64,000 nt of DNA. Origin: WLMZ01 sp963732585 (GTDB taxonomy: Bacteria > Actinomycetota > Acidimicrobiia > Acidimicrobiales > Ilumatobacteraceae). A program made the position numbers and the translations under genes. The notes below the pieces were generated by a model that had not been told where the DNA came from, did no database searches, and saw only the letters and a list, made by a program, of their open reading frames with translations. Of the stretch, positions 52,380-61,349 are shown piece after piece; the first letter of the stretch is position 1, and the number at the start of each line of letters is the position of its first letter. The stretch covers positions 327,463 to 391,462 of the forward strand of contig CAVSZY010000001.1 in NCBI GenBank assembly GCA_963732585.1. The letters run 5' to 3'.

Positions 52380-54016
52380 CCGAACGCAGCGCGCGCTCGC
52401 CGACTGACCGTTTCGATCGCCGCTGACACGACGATCAATCCGAAAACGGCCGTCAGCATCCCAGCCTCGTTCTGTGCGGCGTTCTGTTCGCCGAGCAGGC
52501 GACCCAGACCTGCAGCGCCGACGAGACCGACGATCACGGTTTCGCGCGCTGCGACCTCCCACCGATAGCTGGCGACGGCAACCAAACGGGGCGTGAGGAT
52601 CGGCATCAATCCGTACGCCGAGGCAGATATCGGCGACGCTCCCGAGGCGAGCAATGCGGCGCGCGGTCGAAGGTCGGCATGCTCGATGATGTCGGCATTG
52701 AGCCGGATGAGAACACCAGCGGTGTACAAGCCAAGCGCCAAGCCACCAGCAAGCGGACCGGGGTAGATCACAAAGAGCACGATCAGCGCCCACACCGTTG
52801 GCGGCACCGAGCGGATCAGAAGCGCGAAGACCCGCACGGCCGTGGCACACGCCCGACGCACAGGTCCGCCACCCGGTGCCGGTCGCGCCGCAATAGAGGC
52901 CAACGGAACACCGAAGCAGACGGCCACCGCGATTGCCACAGCGGACAGCTGAATCGTCGCCAACCCGTCGTCGGCCAGGCGAGACCACCCGCCCGGCGGT
53001 AGCCGCGGCGGCCAGGCTTGTTCGCCGAGGCGCCCGGCAAGCGATCGAGTCCGTGGCGACCACAAGGTCGATGGCCGCACCCCAACGTGCCACGCAGCCA
53101 ACCCAACGACGACAAGGCTCAACGCGGCAAGCGTTGGCAGCCGTCGGACCGAGGGGCGCGGCGCCCGGCGGCGACGCCGAGTCCGCTCCCCGAGCACGTC
53201 AACGACGAAGGACAGGCCGACGAGTGTGTAGATCAACGTCCACATCTCCTCATAGCGCAGGCTGTGAAAGCTGAGTGCGAGCTCGAACCCGATCCCCCCG
53301 ACCCCGATGGCGCCGAGCACGATCGAGGATCGCAGGGCGCATTCCACGCGATAGAAGCCGTAGGCGGCGAGATCGCCGGCGACCCGCGGCATCAGGCCGT
53401 ACATTACGCTCACCAGGCGTCCGGTGCCCATCGAGCGCAGCGCGTCCACCGGTGCCTGATCGGCGGAGTCGAGGGCATCGCTGACCACCTGCGCAGTGAT
53501 CGCGCCAAAGGGGATACCGATTGCGAACACCGCAACGAGCGGATCGCGGCCGAGGACGAACACCAGGCCGAGCGCCCACACCGCCTCGTGAATGCCGCGC
53601 GGAATCGAAATCAACAGCCGCAATAGCGCGCGCCGACCTCGCGCAAGACGACTTGCACGCGCCCCAGGCGCTGGCCCGAAGGCTGCACAGGTCAGAAGAC
53701 CTCCGCTGATGCCGATCACCATCGCCAGAGCAGTGCCGAGAACGGCATACTCCAATGATGTGACGGCTGCCCGGGTGACGACGGCCAGAAACTCGCCGTC
53801 GAGCCGTGGCGCAAGCGCCGCACGACCGAACCGTTCGACCTGCGACCACCCACGGGTGTTGATCACCGGTCGACGCGTCCACCACGACTGCCACAGCACC
53901 CATGCGGCGAACACCAGCGCGGCAACGAGCCAACGCCGCCGAACCCACAACCCGCCTGCGGGCGCCGCTGGCGGTGCCTCAGCTTCGGCCATTTCCAGCC
54001 GCTCGAGCGTGATCAC
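52376..54016 (-). CDS. PhnE-like ABC permease, two permease units fused
   Basis: 546 residues, twice the usual PhnE size. Two homologous halves each have a TM region and an EAA loop: VDALRSMGTGRLVSVMYGLMPRVAGDLAAYGFYR in the first and AALLASGASPISASAYGLMPILTPRLVAVASYRWEVAARE in the second, each followed by a ...GAIGVGGIGFEL / GLVGAAGLGRLL membrane segment. It therefore supplies both membrane halves of the importer. ATG 54016 overlaps the ATPase stop as ATGA. Confidence 0.88.
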   Translation of the reverse strand: MITLERLEMAEAEAPPAAPAGGLWVRRRWLVAALVFAAWVLWQSWWTRRPVINTRGWSQVERFGRAALAPRLDGEFLAVVTRAAVTSLEYAVLGTALAMVIGISGGLLTCAAFGPAPGARASRLARGRRALLRLLISIPRGIHEAVWALGLVFVLGRDPLVAVFAIGIPFGAITAQVVSDALDSADQAPVDALRSMGTGRLVSVMYGLMPRVAGDLAAYGFYRVECALRSSIVLGAIGVGGIGFELALSFHSLRYEEMWTLIYTLVGLSFVVDVLGERTRRRRRAPRPSVRRLPTLAALSLVVVGLAAWHVGVRPSTLWSPRTRSLAGRLGEQAWPPRLPPGGWSRLADDGLATIQLSAVAIAVAVCFGVPLASIAARPAPGGGPVRRACATAVRVFALLIRSVPPTVWALIVLFVIYPGPLAGGLALGLYTAGVLIRLNADIIEHADLRPRAALLASGASPISASAYGLMPILTPRLVAVASYRWEVAARETVIVGLVGAAGLGRLLGEQNAAQNEAGMLTAVFGLIVVSAAIETVSRRARAAFG

Positions 54017-54765
54017 GGCACGATTGTCGACAGGTCGTAGAGGACGCTGCCGTGCAGGTCGGTGACTTCCCCGGCCGGCAGATCAAACAGCACCCGCCCG
54101 TTGCGCAGGCCGATCAAACGATCGAAGTGCTGGCGGGCCAGGTCGAAGGCATGCACGCTGGCGACTACCGATGTCGAGGCGTTCGCCAGGCTCACCAACA
54201 GCGCCAGCACATCGCCAGCTCGGGCCGGGTCGAGGTTGGAGGTTGGTTCGTCGGCGACGATCAGCGCCGGCTCGGCGACGATAAGACGAGCAAGAGCCAC
54301 ACGTTGACGCTCCCCGCCGGAGAGCTCGTCGGTGCGTCGCCACAGGGCATCTTCGAGGCCGACGCGGGCCAGGGCGCAGCGAGCCTGTTCGAGCGCCGCT
54401 GGTCGCACCAGGGATCGCATCGCTTGCCAGGTACCCCACTGTGCAAGGTGACCGGCATTGACATTGTGAATCACCCGTAACTCACCGACGAGATGGAGGT
54501 CCTGGTACATCGTGGCGATCGCCCGTCGCAGCGCTACCAGCTCACGCCCGCCGAGGTTGTCAACGCCCGCACCCAACACCCGGACCGTACCTGCGTCGTG
54601 TGCCACCGTCGTGTTGATGAGCCGCAGCATGGTCGATTTGCCGGCGCCGCTCGGCCCGACGATGGCAACGCTCTCACCGACACCGATACGTAGGTCGACG
54701 GCATCGACGGCAACCGAGGTTCCGTAACGCTTGGTGACCTGTTGGAACTCGACGCAGTCGGGCAT
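54013..54765 (-). CDS. PhnC-like ABC transporter ATP-binding protein
   Basis: 250 residues with complete motifs: Walker A GPSGAGKST (about 38-46), Q-loop MYQDLHLVGELRVIHNVNAGHLA (PhnC-like), signature LSGGERQRVALARL, Walker B LIVADEPTSNLDP and switch His in VASVHAFDLAR. Belongs with the fused permease downstream and the binding protein 10 bases upstream as one oxyanion-type importer. Confidence 0.9.
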   Translation of the reverse strand: MPDCVEFQQVTKRYGTSVAVDAVDLRIGVGESVAIVGPSGAGKSTMLRLINTTVAHDAGTVRVLGAGVDNLGGRELVALRRAIATMYQDLHLVGELRVIHNVNAGHLAQWGTWQAMRSLVRPAALEQARCALARVGLEDALWRRTDELSGGERQRVALARLIVAEPALIVADEPTSNLDPARAGDVLALLVSLANASTSVVASVHAFDLARQHFDRLIGLRNGRVLFDLPAGEVTDLHGSVLYDLSTIVP

Positions 54766-54775
54766 GCGAAGTTCT

Positions 54776-55720
54776 CTATTCCGTGATCAATTCGAGTTTG
54801 CGGCCGATCGCCTCGATTTCGCCATAATCAGCGGCGCTCGCGGGGATGAAGCTTTTCGCACCGAACAGTTCGAGGATCTCGGCGTCTGCGGCGATATCCG
54901 TTGAAAGAGAGGTGAACGCGGCTGCGGCACGCCTGGGGAAATCGTCACCGTAGCGGCCGATGGTTTGCGGCCCGACGATCCAGTGATAGTCGTGATACCC
55001 GGGGGTGACGAAGATCTCGACCACCTGCGACAGCTCGACAGTGCCAGCGGCCAGACGTTTACGCCACACCGATTCGTTCAGCGCCCCGGCCTCAAATGTT
55101 CCAGCAGCAACGAGGTCGATGGTCTTGTCGTGCGACCCGGAGAACCCAGCTGGACCGTCGAAGTCGTCGGGGCCGATCCCCGCCTGATCGAGGAAGTACT
55201 GCGGCATCAGACGGCCCGACGTCGATGATTCGCTACCAAAGGTGAAGCGCCGACCTTTGAATACCGAGAGACCACCTACCGTGTTGATCGGGGTGATGGC
55301 TGCGGAGGCGTTGGCAATGAACACCGAACGAAACGATGCGTCGATGTCACGCTGGGCAATGACGACCGACCCGGGTGTCGTCAGCGACGCCTGGACCCCT
55401 GTCAGCCCACCGAACCAGACCATGTCGAGGTCCCCGGCACGAAACAGGCTGACCGACGCCGCATAGTCGGTCACCGGCACGTATTCGACATCGACCCCAA
55501 GCTCACTACCGAGGTAGCCGGCGACCAAGCCATAGAGGCGGTTGAGTTTCTCAGGGTCTTGGTCGGGGATGGCGCTGATTCGCAGCTTGCCGCCGACCGC
55601 TGATGCGGCGCCGGGTGCGGGACCGTCAGGGTCGTCACCGCACGAGGAGAGCAGCAGGGTGCCGAGAAGTCCGGCTCCTGCAGCGAGAACGGTGCGGCGG
55701 GTTAACGGTGTGGAAGTCAT
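54776..55720 (-). CDS. PhnD-like substrate-binding lipoprotein, putative selenate/oxyanion type
   Basis: 314 residues. Signal with RR (TRRTVLAAGAGLLG) and lipobox to Cys27 (LLLSSC). The mature part contains LRISAIPDQDPEKLNRLYG, VEYVPVTDYAASVSLFRAGDLDMVWFGGLTGVQAS split over about 70-115. This matches, from memory, the 'putative selenate ABC transporter' branch (TIGR04553) of PhnD-like proteins, not phosphonate-specific PhnD. Upstream of the PhnC-like and PhnE-like genes and downstream of MTAP on the same strand. Confidence 0.85.
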   Translation of the reverse strand: MTSTPLTRRTVLAAGAGLLGTLLLSSCGDDPDGPAPGAASAVGGKLRISAIPDQDPEKLNRLYGLVAGYLGSELGVDVEYVPVTDYAASVSLFRAGDLDMVWFGGLTGVQASLTTPGSVVIAQRDIDASFRSVFIANASAAITPINTVGGLSVFKGRRFTFGSESSTSGRLMPQYFLDQAGIGPDDFDGPAGFSGSHDKTIDLVAAGTFEAGALNESVWRKRLAAGTVELSQVVEIFVTPGYHDYHWIVGPQTIGRYGDDFPRRAAAAFTSLSTDIAADAEILELFGAKSFIPASAADYGEIEAIGRKLELITE

Positions 55721-55804
55721 GGCCAACGATCGTCGCAGCTGGGGGCACATCGCCAGCGCCCTCTGGCTGTTTGTTTCCGAGTTCTTTCGTACCTGTCAGC
55801 CGTC

Positions 55805-56599
55805 TCAGTCGGGGAGCATCTCGATCATCGTCGCAATCACTTCGCCGACGCGGTCGACGTTGCTGTGCAACACGGCCAACACCTCCTGCATCGTCACCGG
55901 TCGCTCATGCACCCCTTCGATACCGGCGTCATAGTCGGTGACCAGCGCTAATCCACAGTAGGCGAGACTCAACTCGGCGGCCAGCACCGCCTCGGGGTAT
56001 TGGGTCATGTTGACCACGCTGGCGCCGATCGAGCTGAACCAGCGCGACTCGGCGCGGGTCGAAAAACGCGGCCCGTTGATGACCACCACGGTGCCGTGGA
56101 GGTGCACGGCGACGTTGTTGTCGGCACAGGCTTCCACGGCCAGTCGGCGCAATCCGTCGTCGTAGGGATCGGCAAAGCCGACGTGGTTGACGACGCCGTC
56201 GCTGCCGTCGAAATAGCTATCGGCCCGGCCCCAGGTGCGGTCGATCAGGTTGTCGAGCACCACCATCTGCCCCGGGGCAATATCCGCGCGAAGGGAACCG
56301 ACCGAGCAGGGCGCGATCAGCGAACGCACCCCGATCGAGTGCAGCGCCCACAGATTGGCGCGGTAGTTCACCGCGTGGGCCGCGATGGTGTGCTCGCGCC
56401 CGTGGCGAGGCATGAAGGCGACCCGACGCTCGGCGATGGTGACCAGCGTGATGTCGTCGCTGGTTGCGCCGTAAGGCGTGTCGATGGTCAGGTGTTCGGC
56501 GTCGCTACCCAACGAATAGAACCCGGAGCCGCCGATGACGCCCACCGCTGCGAGCCGATCGGCGTCGTTCACCTTCGGCGGCCATTCACGGGTGCGCAT
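55805..56599 (-). CDS. mtnP: S-methyl-5'-thioadenosine phosphorylase
   Basis: Phosphorolysis of methylthioadenosine to adenine and methylthioribose-1-phosphate in methionine salvage. 264 residues: GVIGGSGFYSLG (phosphate loop), FMPRHGREHTIAAHAVNYRANLWAL, LIAPCSVGSLRADIAPGQMVVLDNLIDRT, VVINGPRFSTRAESRWF and SVVNMTQYPEAVLAAELSLAYCGLALVTDYD split through the C-terminal half. The MTAP signature NMTQYPE separates it from guanosine/inosine phosphorylases. An 84-base gap precedes the transporter genes. In M. tuberculosis the homologue (Rv0535) adjoins galE3. Confidence 0.9.
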   Translation of the reverse strand: MRTREWPPKVNDADRLAAVGVIGGSGFYSLGSDAEHLTIDTPYGATSDDITLVTIAERRVAFMPRHGREHTIAAHAVNYRANLWALHSIGVRSLIAPCSVGSLRADIAPGQMVVLDNLIDRTWGRADSYFDGSDGVVNHVGFADPYDDGLRRLAVEACADNNVAVHLHGTVVVINGPRFSTRAESRWFSSIGASVVNMTQYPEAVLAAELSLAYCGLALVTDYDAGIEGVHERPVTMQEVLAVLHSNVDRVGEVIATMIEMLPD

Positions 56600-56924
56600 G
56601 TTCCGAGCCTAGCTACTCGCCCCCGGAAGAAGTCTGGGTGAACGGGCTGGCGGGAGTGGTGGTCGGCGATTTCGTCGGTTGACGCCGCTGCAGCATGTTG
56701 TTGGCGGATCCACATGAGGTGTTTGATCGCAGGGATCGGGTTCGACCTCATCCCCGCCGACGTTGGCCGCATACCGACCAATCGGCGTGTACCGATACTG
56801 CTGATGGACGCCACCCGTCAAACTGCGAACTCGCCGAGGGAAAAGTGTAGGCACGTAACCCAGCGTATTTGGGCGTCTAGCCCAGGCGCCAACGGCCGTA
56901 AGGTCGCCCTGCACAGCGTGCTGA
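56600..56924. other. Non-coding stretch, probable decayed mobile DNA
   Basis: About 325 bases with no convincing gene in any frame and short stop-interrupted reading. It ends where the partner ORF of the AAA ATPase becomes readable. I see no clear inverted repeat or tRNA, so the left boundary of the element is not determined. Confidence 0.4.
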
Positions 56925-57071
56925 GCGACGACACCCACCTACCAGTTTTGGAGCGGGATCGATTACCTCGGCATGGTCCAAGCCGCGCACGAGGACGAGA
57001 CCATCGGCACGATCCACTTCACCCAACTCCCACTCCCCAACATCGGCGACGACGGGCAGGTCGCATCGTGA
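56925..57071 (+). pseudogene. 3' remnant of the ORF preceding the ExeA-like ATPase (transposase?)
   Basis: A 48-codon open stretch (TYQFWSGIDYLGMV, HEDETIGTIHFTQLPLPNIGDDGQVAS) begins after an in-frame TGA at 56922 and overlaps the ATPase start as GTGA. ExeA/TniB-like ATPases in actinobacterial elements commonly follow a DDE transposase gene in exactly this coupled way. The fragment itself is too short to classify. Confidence 0.4.
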
Positions 57072-57889
57072 GCACGCCACGACAGCCGTGGGTCGCCCAT
57101 TTCGGGTTGACCCGCACACCGTTCGGGAAGAACATTCCCGCCAACCAACTGTTCGTCCGTGACGCTCACGCCGAAGCCGTCGCAAGGATCAGCCACTGCG
57201 TCCAAGAATCAGCGCTCGGGGTCATCACCGGCGAGGTCGGCGCCGGGAAAACAGTCGCCGTCAGAGCCGCCGTCGCCGCGTTAGATCCGACCCGACATCA
57301 CATCATCTACATCCCCAACCCGGCATTCGGCACAAGAGGTTTGTATGTCACGATCGTCACCGCCCTCGGCGCTCACCCCCGATTCCACAAAGCCGAGGTC
57401 ATGCACCGAGCCGCGACGCTGCTCGCCAACGAGGAAGCCGAACGGCGCCGCCGACCAGTGATCATCGTTGACGAAGCCCACCTCCTCACCCCCGAACAAT
57501 TGGAAGAGCTCCGACTCCTGACGAACGCAGATATGGACTCCACCTCGCCGTTCGCCGGGCTATTGGTCGGACAACCAACCTTGGCCAGGCAACTACGGAT
57601 GGGAGTCTTCGCAGCGCTCGATCAGCGCATCGCGATCCGCTACCAACTCAAACCCATGGACATCGCCGAAACCGCCGGATACCTCCGACACCACCTCGCC
57701 CTCGCCGGACGCGACGACCCACTGTTCGCCGACGACGCCATCGCCCGACTCCACCGCGTCTCCAACGGCCTTCCCCGACAACTCAACAACGCAGCCATCG
57801 CCGCCATGATCGCCGCCGCCTCGACAGGCAGCACCCTCGTCGACGATGTCGCCGCCAAGAAAGCAGCCGCCGAACTCACCCGAGACTGA
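57068..57889 (+). CDS. ExeA/TniB-like AAA ATPase of a transposable element
   Basis: 273 residues. Walker A GEVGAGKTVAV (about 53-63), Walker B VIIVDEAHLL, sensor segment LLVGQPTLARQL, then AIRYQLKPMDIAETAGYLRHHLALAG and SNGLPRQLNNAAIAAMIAA. These match AAA proteins that accompany DDE transposases (target-selection ATPases). Starts WVAHFGLTRTPFGKN, the family N-terminus. GTG 57068 overlaps the upstream remnant. The transposase is truncated, so the element is probably immobile. Confidence 0.85.
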   Translation: MSTPRQPWVAHFGLTRTPFGKNIPANQLFVRDAHAEAVARISHCVQESALGVITGEVGAGKTVAVRAAVAALDPTRHHIIYIPNPAFGTRGLYVTIVTALGAHPRFHKAEVMHRAATLLANEEAERRRRPVIIVDEAHLLTPEQLEELRLLTNADMDSTSPFAGLLVGQPTLARQLRMGVFAALDQRIAIRYQLKPMDIAETAGYLRHHLALAGRDDPLFADDAIARLHRVSNGLPRQLNNAAIAAMIAAASTGSTLVDDVAAKKAAAELTRD

Positions 57890-58295
57890 CAACCCCAACC
57901 ACCACTGCCGAACCAGCCTCAACAACCACCGCCAAGCCATGCGCAGACAACGCTGCCGTAACAGCCAGGTCCTGCACGAATTGAGGTAGGCGCCGTCGCC
58001 CATCAAGATTTCCAGGTCCCGGTCAACGAGATTATCAGAAGCATCCGGACTCATTGCGACGGCACTTCATTTTCGAGACATGAGGTACAATCCGGGTGTC
58101 GACGATGCATCTGCATTAGTATATCTTTCCCATTATTCCGCCGCCGCCACCCCGAAAGGCGCCAATTCCATACCCGCCGAGGCCTGCGGCGGCACCAATG
58201 ACAACGATGCCCGTGAGCGTGTCCGATGCTGAAGGCAACTGGTATGGGCTTGCGTGAGGCGAACCGGACGAAGGCGGACGCAACCAACTCGCCCC
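57890..58295. other. Intergenic stretch without recognised gene
   Basis: About 400 bases downstream of the ATPase, with lower GC towards the right. Small overlapping frames exist but none has family features or a convincing start. The right end of the ATPase element must lie here or close by; I could not identify its terminal repeat. Confidence 0.4.
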
Positions 58296-58724
58296 CTATT
58301 GGTCGAGCAAGGACTTCGTTGCGAATGCAGAGCTTCTGATGACAACGCCAAGCGCCGATGATACAAGAATTCGGTCTGATCGTCCTCGTCGTCTCAGATC
58401 GTCAACATCAGAGAAAGTAACAACGTGACCCCCGTCGTCTGAATATTCTAGCGTCCCTGACGGAAGCCATCGCATTGTTCCAGATATCCCAACAAAATAG
58501 GTAAACGCCCTTCCGTCGCCGCCCGACAATTTGATCCATGCAGCGCCGCTCGATGCCGACCAATTGACCGGCCATATATAGACTCTCATTCCTGGGCGAC
58601 GGATTCGACCGGATATTCCAAGAACGTCCAGGAACGCCGTCATCCGGATAAGCCAAGCAACAAGAGTGCCAACTAAGATTCGAATGCCAATGCCCGACTC
58701 CACTAATTCTGGGGAGTTCGACAT
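58296..58724 (-). CDS. Hypothetical protein, candidate immunity protein for the RHS toxin
   Basis: 142 residues from ATG 58724 (MSNSPELVES). A hydrophobic segment (IRILVGTLVAWLIRMTAFLDVLG) is followed by a beta-rich part (MRVYIWPVNWSASSGAAWIKL, AFTYFVGISGTMRWLPSGTLEYSDDGG). It sits immediately 3' of the RHS gene on the same strand and its GC is lower than the chromosome, both typical of polymorphic-toxin immunity genes. Family not recognised. ATG 58733 is an alternative start overlapping the toxin end. Confidence 0.5.
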   Translation of the reverse strand: MSNSPELVESGIGIRILVGTLVAWLIRMTAFLDVLGISGRIRRPGMRVYIWPVNWSASSGAAWIKLSGGDGRAFTYFVGISGTMRWLPSGTLEYSDDGGHVVTFSDVDDLRRRGRSDRILVSSALGVVIRSSAFATKSLLDQ

Positions 58725-58726
58725 GG

Positions 58727-60235
58727 TCAGCAAGCACCAATTGATGGCCCATGAGCATTGCCGAGGCCCGCAACCTTCTTTGTTAACTGCTCCCAGGCTC
58801 GTTCACCAAATGTCGTCGGAATCCGGACAGTCATGGATATCGCAAGCGTTTGAAGTTGGATAACAGCAAGAACGCAACGAGTCGCCGAAACAAACCCTGG
58901 CGAGTTGGCCGCTGCGACGATTGGCCGGACCTGCTGCGGGACGCCGGTGAGGGGCATGCTGGGAGCGCGTTTCGACCCCGCGTATGCCTGCGAACCTCGG
59001 AATAGCGCCATCATGTTTCGAGAGAACGACCGGCTTATCCACCGAAGTGGGTTCCACGATCCGCCGGAGCCGGTCCACGGGCAGCTGAACGTGTTGGCGT
59101 TCTTTTTGCATTCTTGAGCCTGGCGCTGCGAAGCGCCAGCGTTACCACCGCCACCACCCGACAGTCCGTCGAGGTCGAACATGTTGATTGGGTCGCCTGG
59201 GTAGATGTAGTCGTTGGCGTTGCCGCCCTCAATCGGATCGGTTTCGAGGAATCTGCCCAGTGTCGGGTTGTAGCCGCGGGCTCCCATCTCGATCAACGGT
59301 TGTGTCCCGGTTTCGGTTTCCACCGGGCGTTGGTGTTGACCGACCCACCCGAAATCGAACGCACCAGCGGCGTTGTCGGCCACCACACCGGTGACCACCG
59401 TCCCGTACGGGTCATACACCGCCGTCACACCCTGCTTGACACCGGCCGCGTTGGTGGTAGCGACGATGTCGCCGTGCACATTCGGATACGACCAGACATC
59501 ACCACCAGCACGTTTCGTGACCAGCACCCCGCCCGGCAACGGGACGAACCGTTCCGTGACCACGTTTGATGTTGTCAACGTCACGTCACCAGTATCACCA
59601 CTGGCCGAGTACGAGGTGCGATCCGTCCGCGAGACCACTGCCGGACGTAAGGCGACGCTGACCTGCACCCCGACACCAGCCACCGCCGCGGTCACCGTCG
59701 ACACACCAGACCCGCCAACCCCAGCCACGTTGCGGTCATCCACACCCAACGTCACGCCACCAGTACCGGTCGAGTTGGCGTCAACACGTTCCACCAGGCC
59801 AGATGCCGGTGTAAGTGAAGTTGAGGCTTTCACCCCGTACACGGCCACAACCTGACGATATGAACCCGCCGTTGTGATCGTCGGCGCAGACTTCACTGTC
59901 CCAGACGTACTCGTCGACGCGGTCGCCGCAACATCAATCGGTGTTGTCATGTCAACACCGGAATAGGCGCTGATCGACGCTGTCACCTTCTTCGCAACCG
60001 ACAACGTGAACACAAACGACACCGGCTCAGCCGCGGTAGCCACCTTTTGGAACACCGCGGCCTGCACCACCGTGCTACTCGACTGAGTTTTTACCAACGT
60101 CCAACCCGCCGACGCTGACACCGTCACACCCGTGCCACCATCAGCAACAACCGACGCCAACATCACATCACCCACAACCACCCCAGCCGGCTTGGCCACC
60201 TGGACTGCCCCGGGGATCCCGGACGGTTCGGTCAT
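58727..60235 (-). CDS. RHS-repeat polymorphic toxin, 3' part only
   Basis: The frame covers about 500 residues. An Ig-like stalk (VVVGDVMLASVVADGG, VSASAGWTLVKTQSS, YSGVDMTTPIDV) leads to a degenerate RHS/YD region (GGVLVTKRAGGDVWSYPNVHGDIVATTNAAG) and the RHS core end-motif GARGYNPTLGRFLETDPIEGG...DYIYPGDPINMFDLDGL. A variable C-terminal domain of about 135 residues follows (CKKNANTFSCPW..., AWEQLTKKVAGLG), which I do not recognise. The apparent ATG at 60235 is an artefact of the IS3 junction; the native 5' part is missing and genuine RHS sequence begins near 60200. Confidence 0.8.
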   Translation of the reverse strand: MTEPSGIPGAVQVAKPAGVVVGDVMLASVVADGGTGVTVSASAGWTLVKTQSSSTVVQAAVFQKVATAAEPVSFVFTLSVAKKVTASISAYSGVDMTTPIDVAATASTSTSGTVKSAPTITTAGSYRQVVAVYGVKASTSLTPASGLVERVDANSTGTGGVTLGVDDRNVAGVGGSGVSTVTAAVAGVGVQVSVALRPAVVSRTDRTSYSASGDTGDVTLTTSNVVTERFVPLPGGVLVTKRAGGDVWSYPNVHGDIVATTNAAGVKQGVTAVYDPYGTVVTGVVADNAAGAFDFGWVGQHQRPVETETGTQPLIEMGARGYNPTLGRFLETDPIEGGNANDYIYPGDPINMFDLDGLSGGGGGNAGASQRQAQECKKNANTFSCPWTGSGGSWNPLRWISRSFSRNMMALFRGSQAYAGSKRAPSMPLTGVPQQVRPIVAAANSPGFVSATRCVLAVIQLQTLAISMTVRIPTTFGERAWEQLTKKVAGLGNAHGPSIGAC

Positions 60236-60445
60236 GCAGCCTCGGGGGCTTGAAATGATTCGAATACTTCCAACGGGGTGAGATACCCAAGTGCTTGATG
60301 TATCCGCTTTCTATTATAGAAAACTTCGATATAATCTGCAACCGTATCGCGAGCTTTCTTTCGGGTGGAGAACACCATCCGATGCACACATTCCTTCTTC
60401 AGTGAAGCAAAGAATGATTCAGCTGAAGCGTTGTCCCAACATATC
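60232..60445 (-). pseudogene. IS3-family transposase OrfB, C-terminal fragment
   Basis: The minus strand reads CWDNASAESFFASLKKE (the catalytic Glu region of the DDE core), then HRMVFSTRKKARDTVADYIEVFYN, RKRIHQALGYLTPLEVFE and FQAPEAA stop. These are the last ~70 residues of an IS3-group OrfB. The stop TGA overlaps the false RHS start. The IS right end probably extends to about 60200 (TGGACTGCCCCGGGG-like end). Everything 5' of CWDNA is replaced by an IS256 gene on the opposite strand. Confidence 0.75.
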
Positions 60446-61135
60446 CCGATGCTCGGTGGCGGTGATCATCGCCGTCGGCGTCAACAGCGATGGCCGGCGC
60501 GAAGTTCTGGGCATGAAAATTGGCGCTTCTGAAGCGGAAACCTTCTGGACCGACTTCTTGCGCACGCTGGCGCGTCGCGGCCTGCAGTGGTGTGAAGTTG
60601 GTCGTCTCCGACGCGCACGAAGGGCCTGAAAGCAGCGATCTCGAAAGTGCTGAGCGCGACTTGGCAACGCTGCCGCGTCCATTTCATGCGCAACGCCTTG
60701 GCGCACGCCGGCAAAAGCGGCCGCCGCGTCGTCTCGGCTTTCATCGCCACCGCCTTTGCCCAGGACGACGCCGACGCCGCGCGCAGCCAATGGCGCCAGG
60801 TCGCCGATCAGCTCAAACCCAAGCTGCCCAAGCTCTCAGCGCTGATGCACGACGCCGAAGCCGACGTGCTCGCCTACATGACCTTCCCCAAAGAGCATCG
60901 CGTGAAGCTGCACTCCACCAATCCGCTGGAACGCCTGAACGGCGAAATCAAACGCCGCACCGAAGTCGTGGGCATCTTCCCGAACGAGGAGGCGATCATC
61001 CGCCTCGTCGGCGCGATCTTGTTGGAACAAAATGATGAATGGGCCGTCCAGCGCTCGCGCTACGTGTCGCTGGAAACCATCGCGCCCTTGAGCGATAATC
61101 CGCTCGTCATCTTGCCGGCCGTACCGGCGCGATGA
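60446..61135 (+). pseudogene. IS256-family (mutator) transposase, C-terminal part with two frameshifts
   Basis: Begins mid-domain with SVAVIIAVGVNSDGRREVLGMKIGASEAETFWTDFLR, continues after one extra base (CTGCAGTGG near 60590) as SGVKLVVSDAHEG and after another (GGG near 60625) as LKAAISKVLSATWQRCRVHFMRN, then DDADAARSQWRQVADQLK, LHSTNPLERLNGEIKRRTEVVGIFPNE and stops at 61135. The first half of the gene, with the first catalytic Asp, is missing at the IS3 junction. Codon style and residues resemble alphaproteobacterial relatives. Confidence 0.82.
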
Positions 61136-61349
61136 TCGGCTTGATCCCGCCGACGATCACGATGCCCGCGGGCTCGTACACCACTCAATGGGACACGACC
61201 TACTCTCCATGCCTGTCGCTACTTGGCGCACCGTCTCCATGTCCGGAAGAAGCGCTCGGTCTGCCGCATTGCCGAGAAGCGCCGGTCTTGCTGAGGAAGC
61301 GCAAGGGCCATAGGTCCCCCGTCGTTGCCTACATCCCTTTCCCTCGCGA

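Noticed and set aside
57600..58054. Minus-strand frames over the ExeA-like ATPase
   Set aside because: Antisense to a gene with intact Walker motifs.
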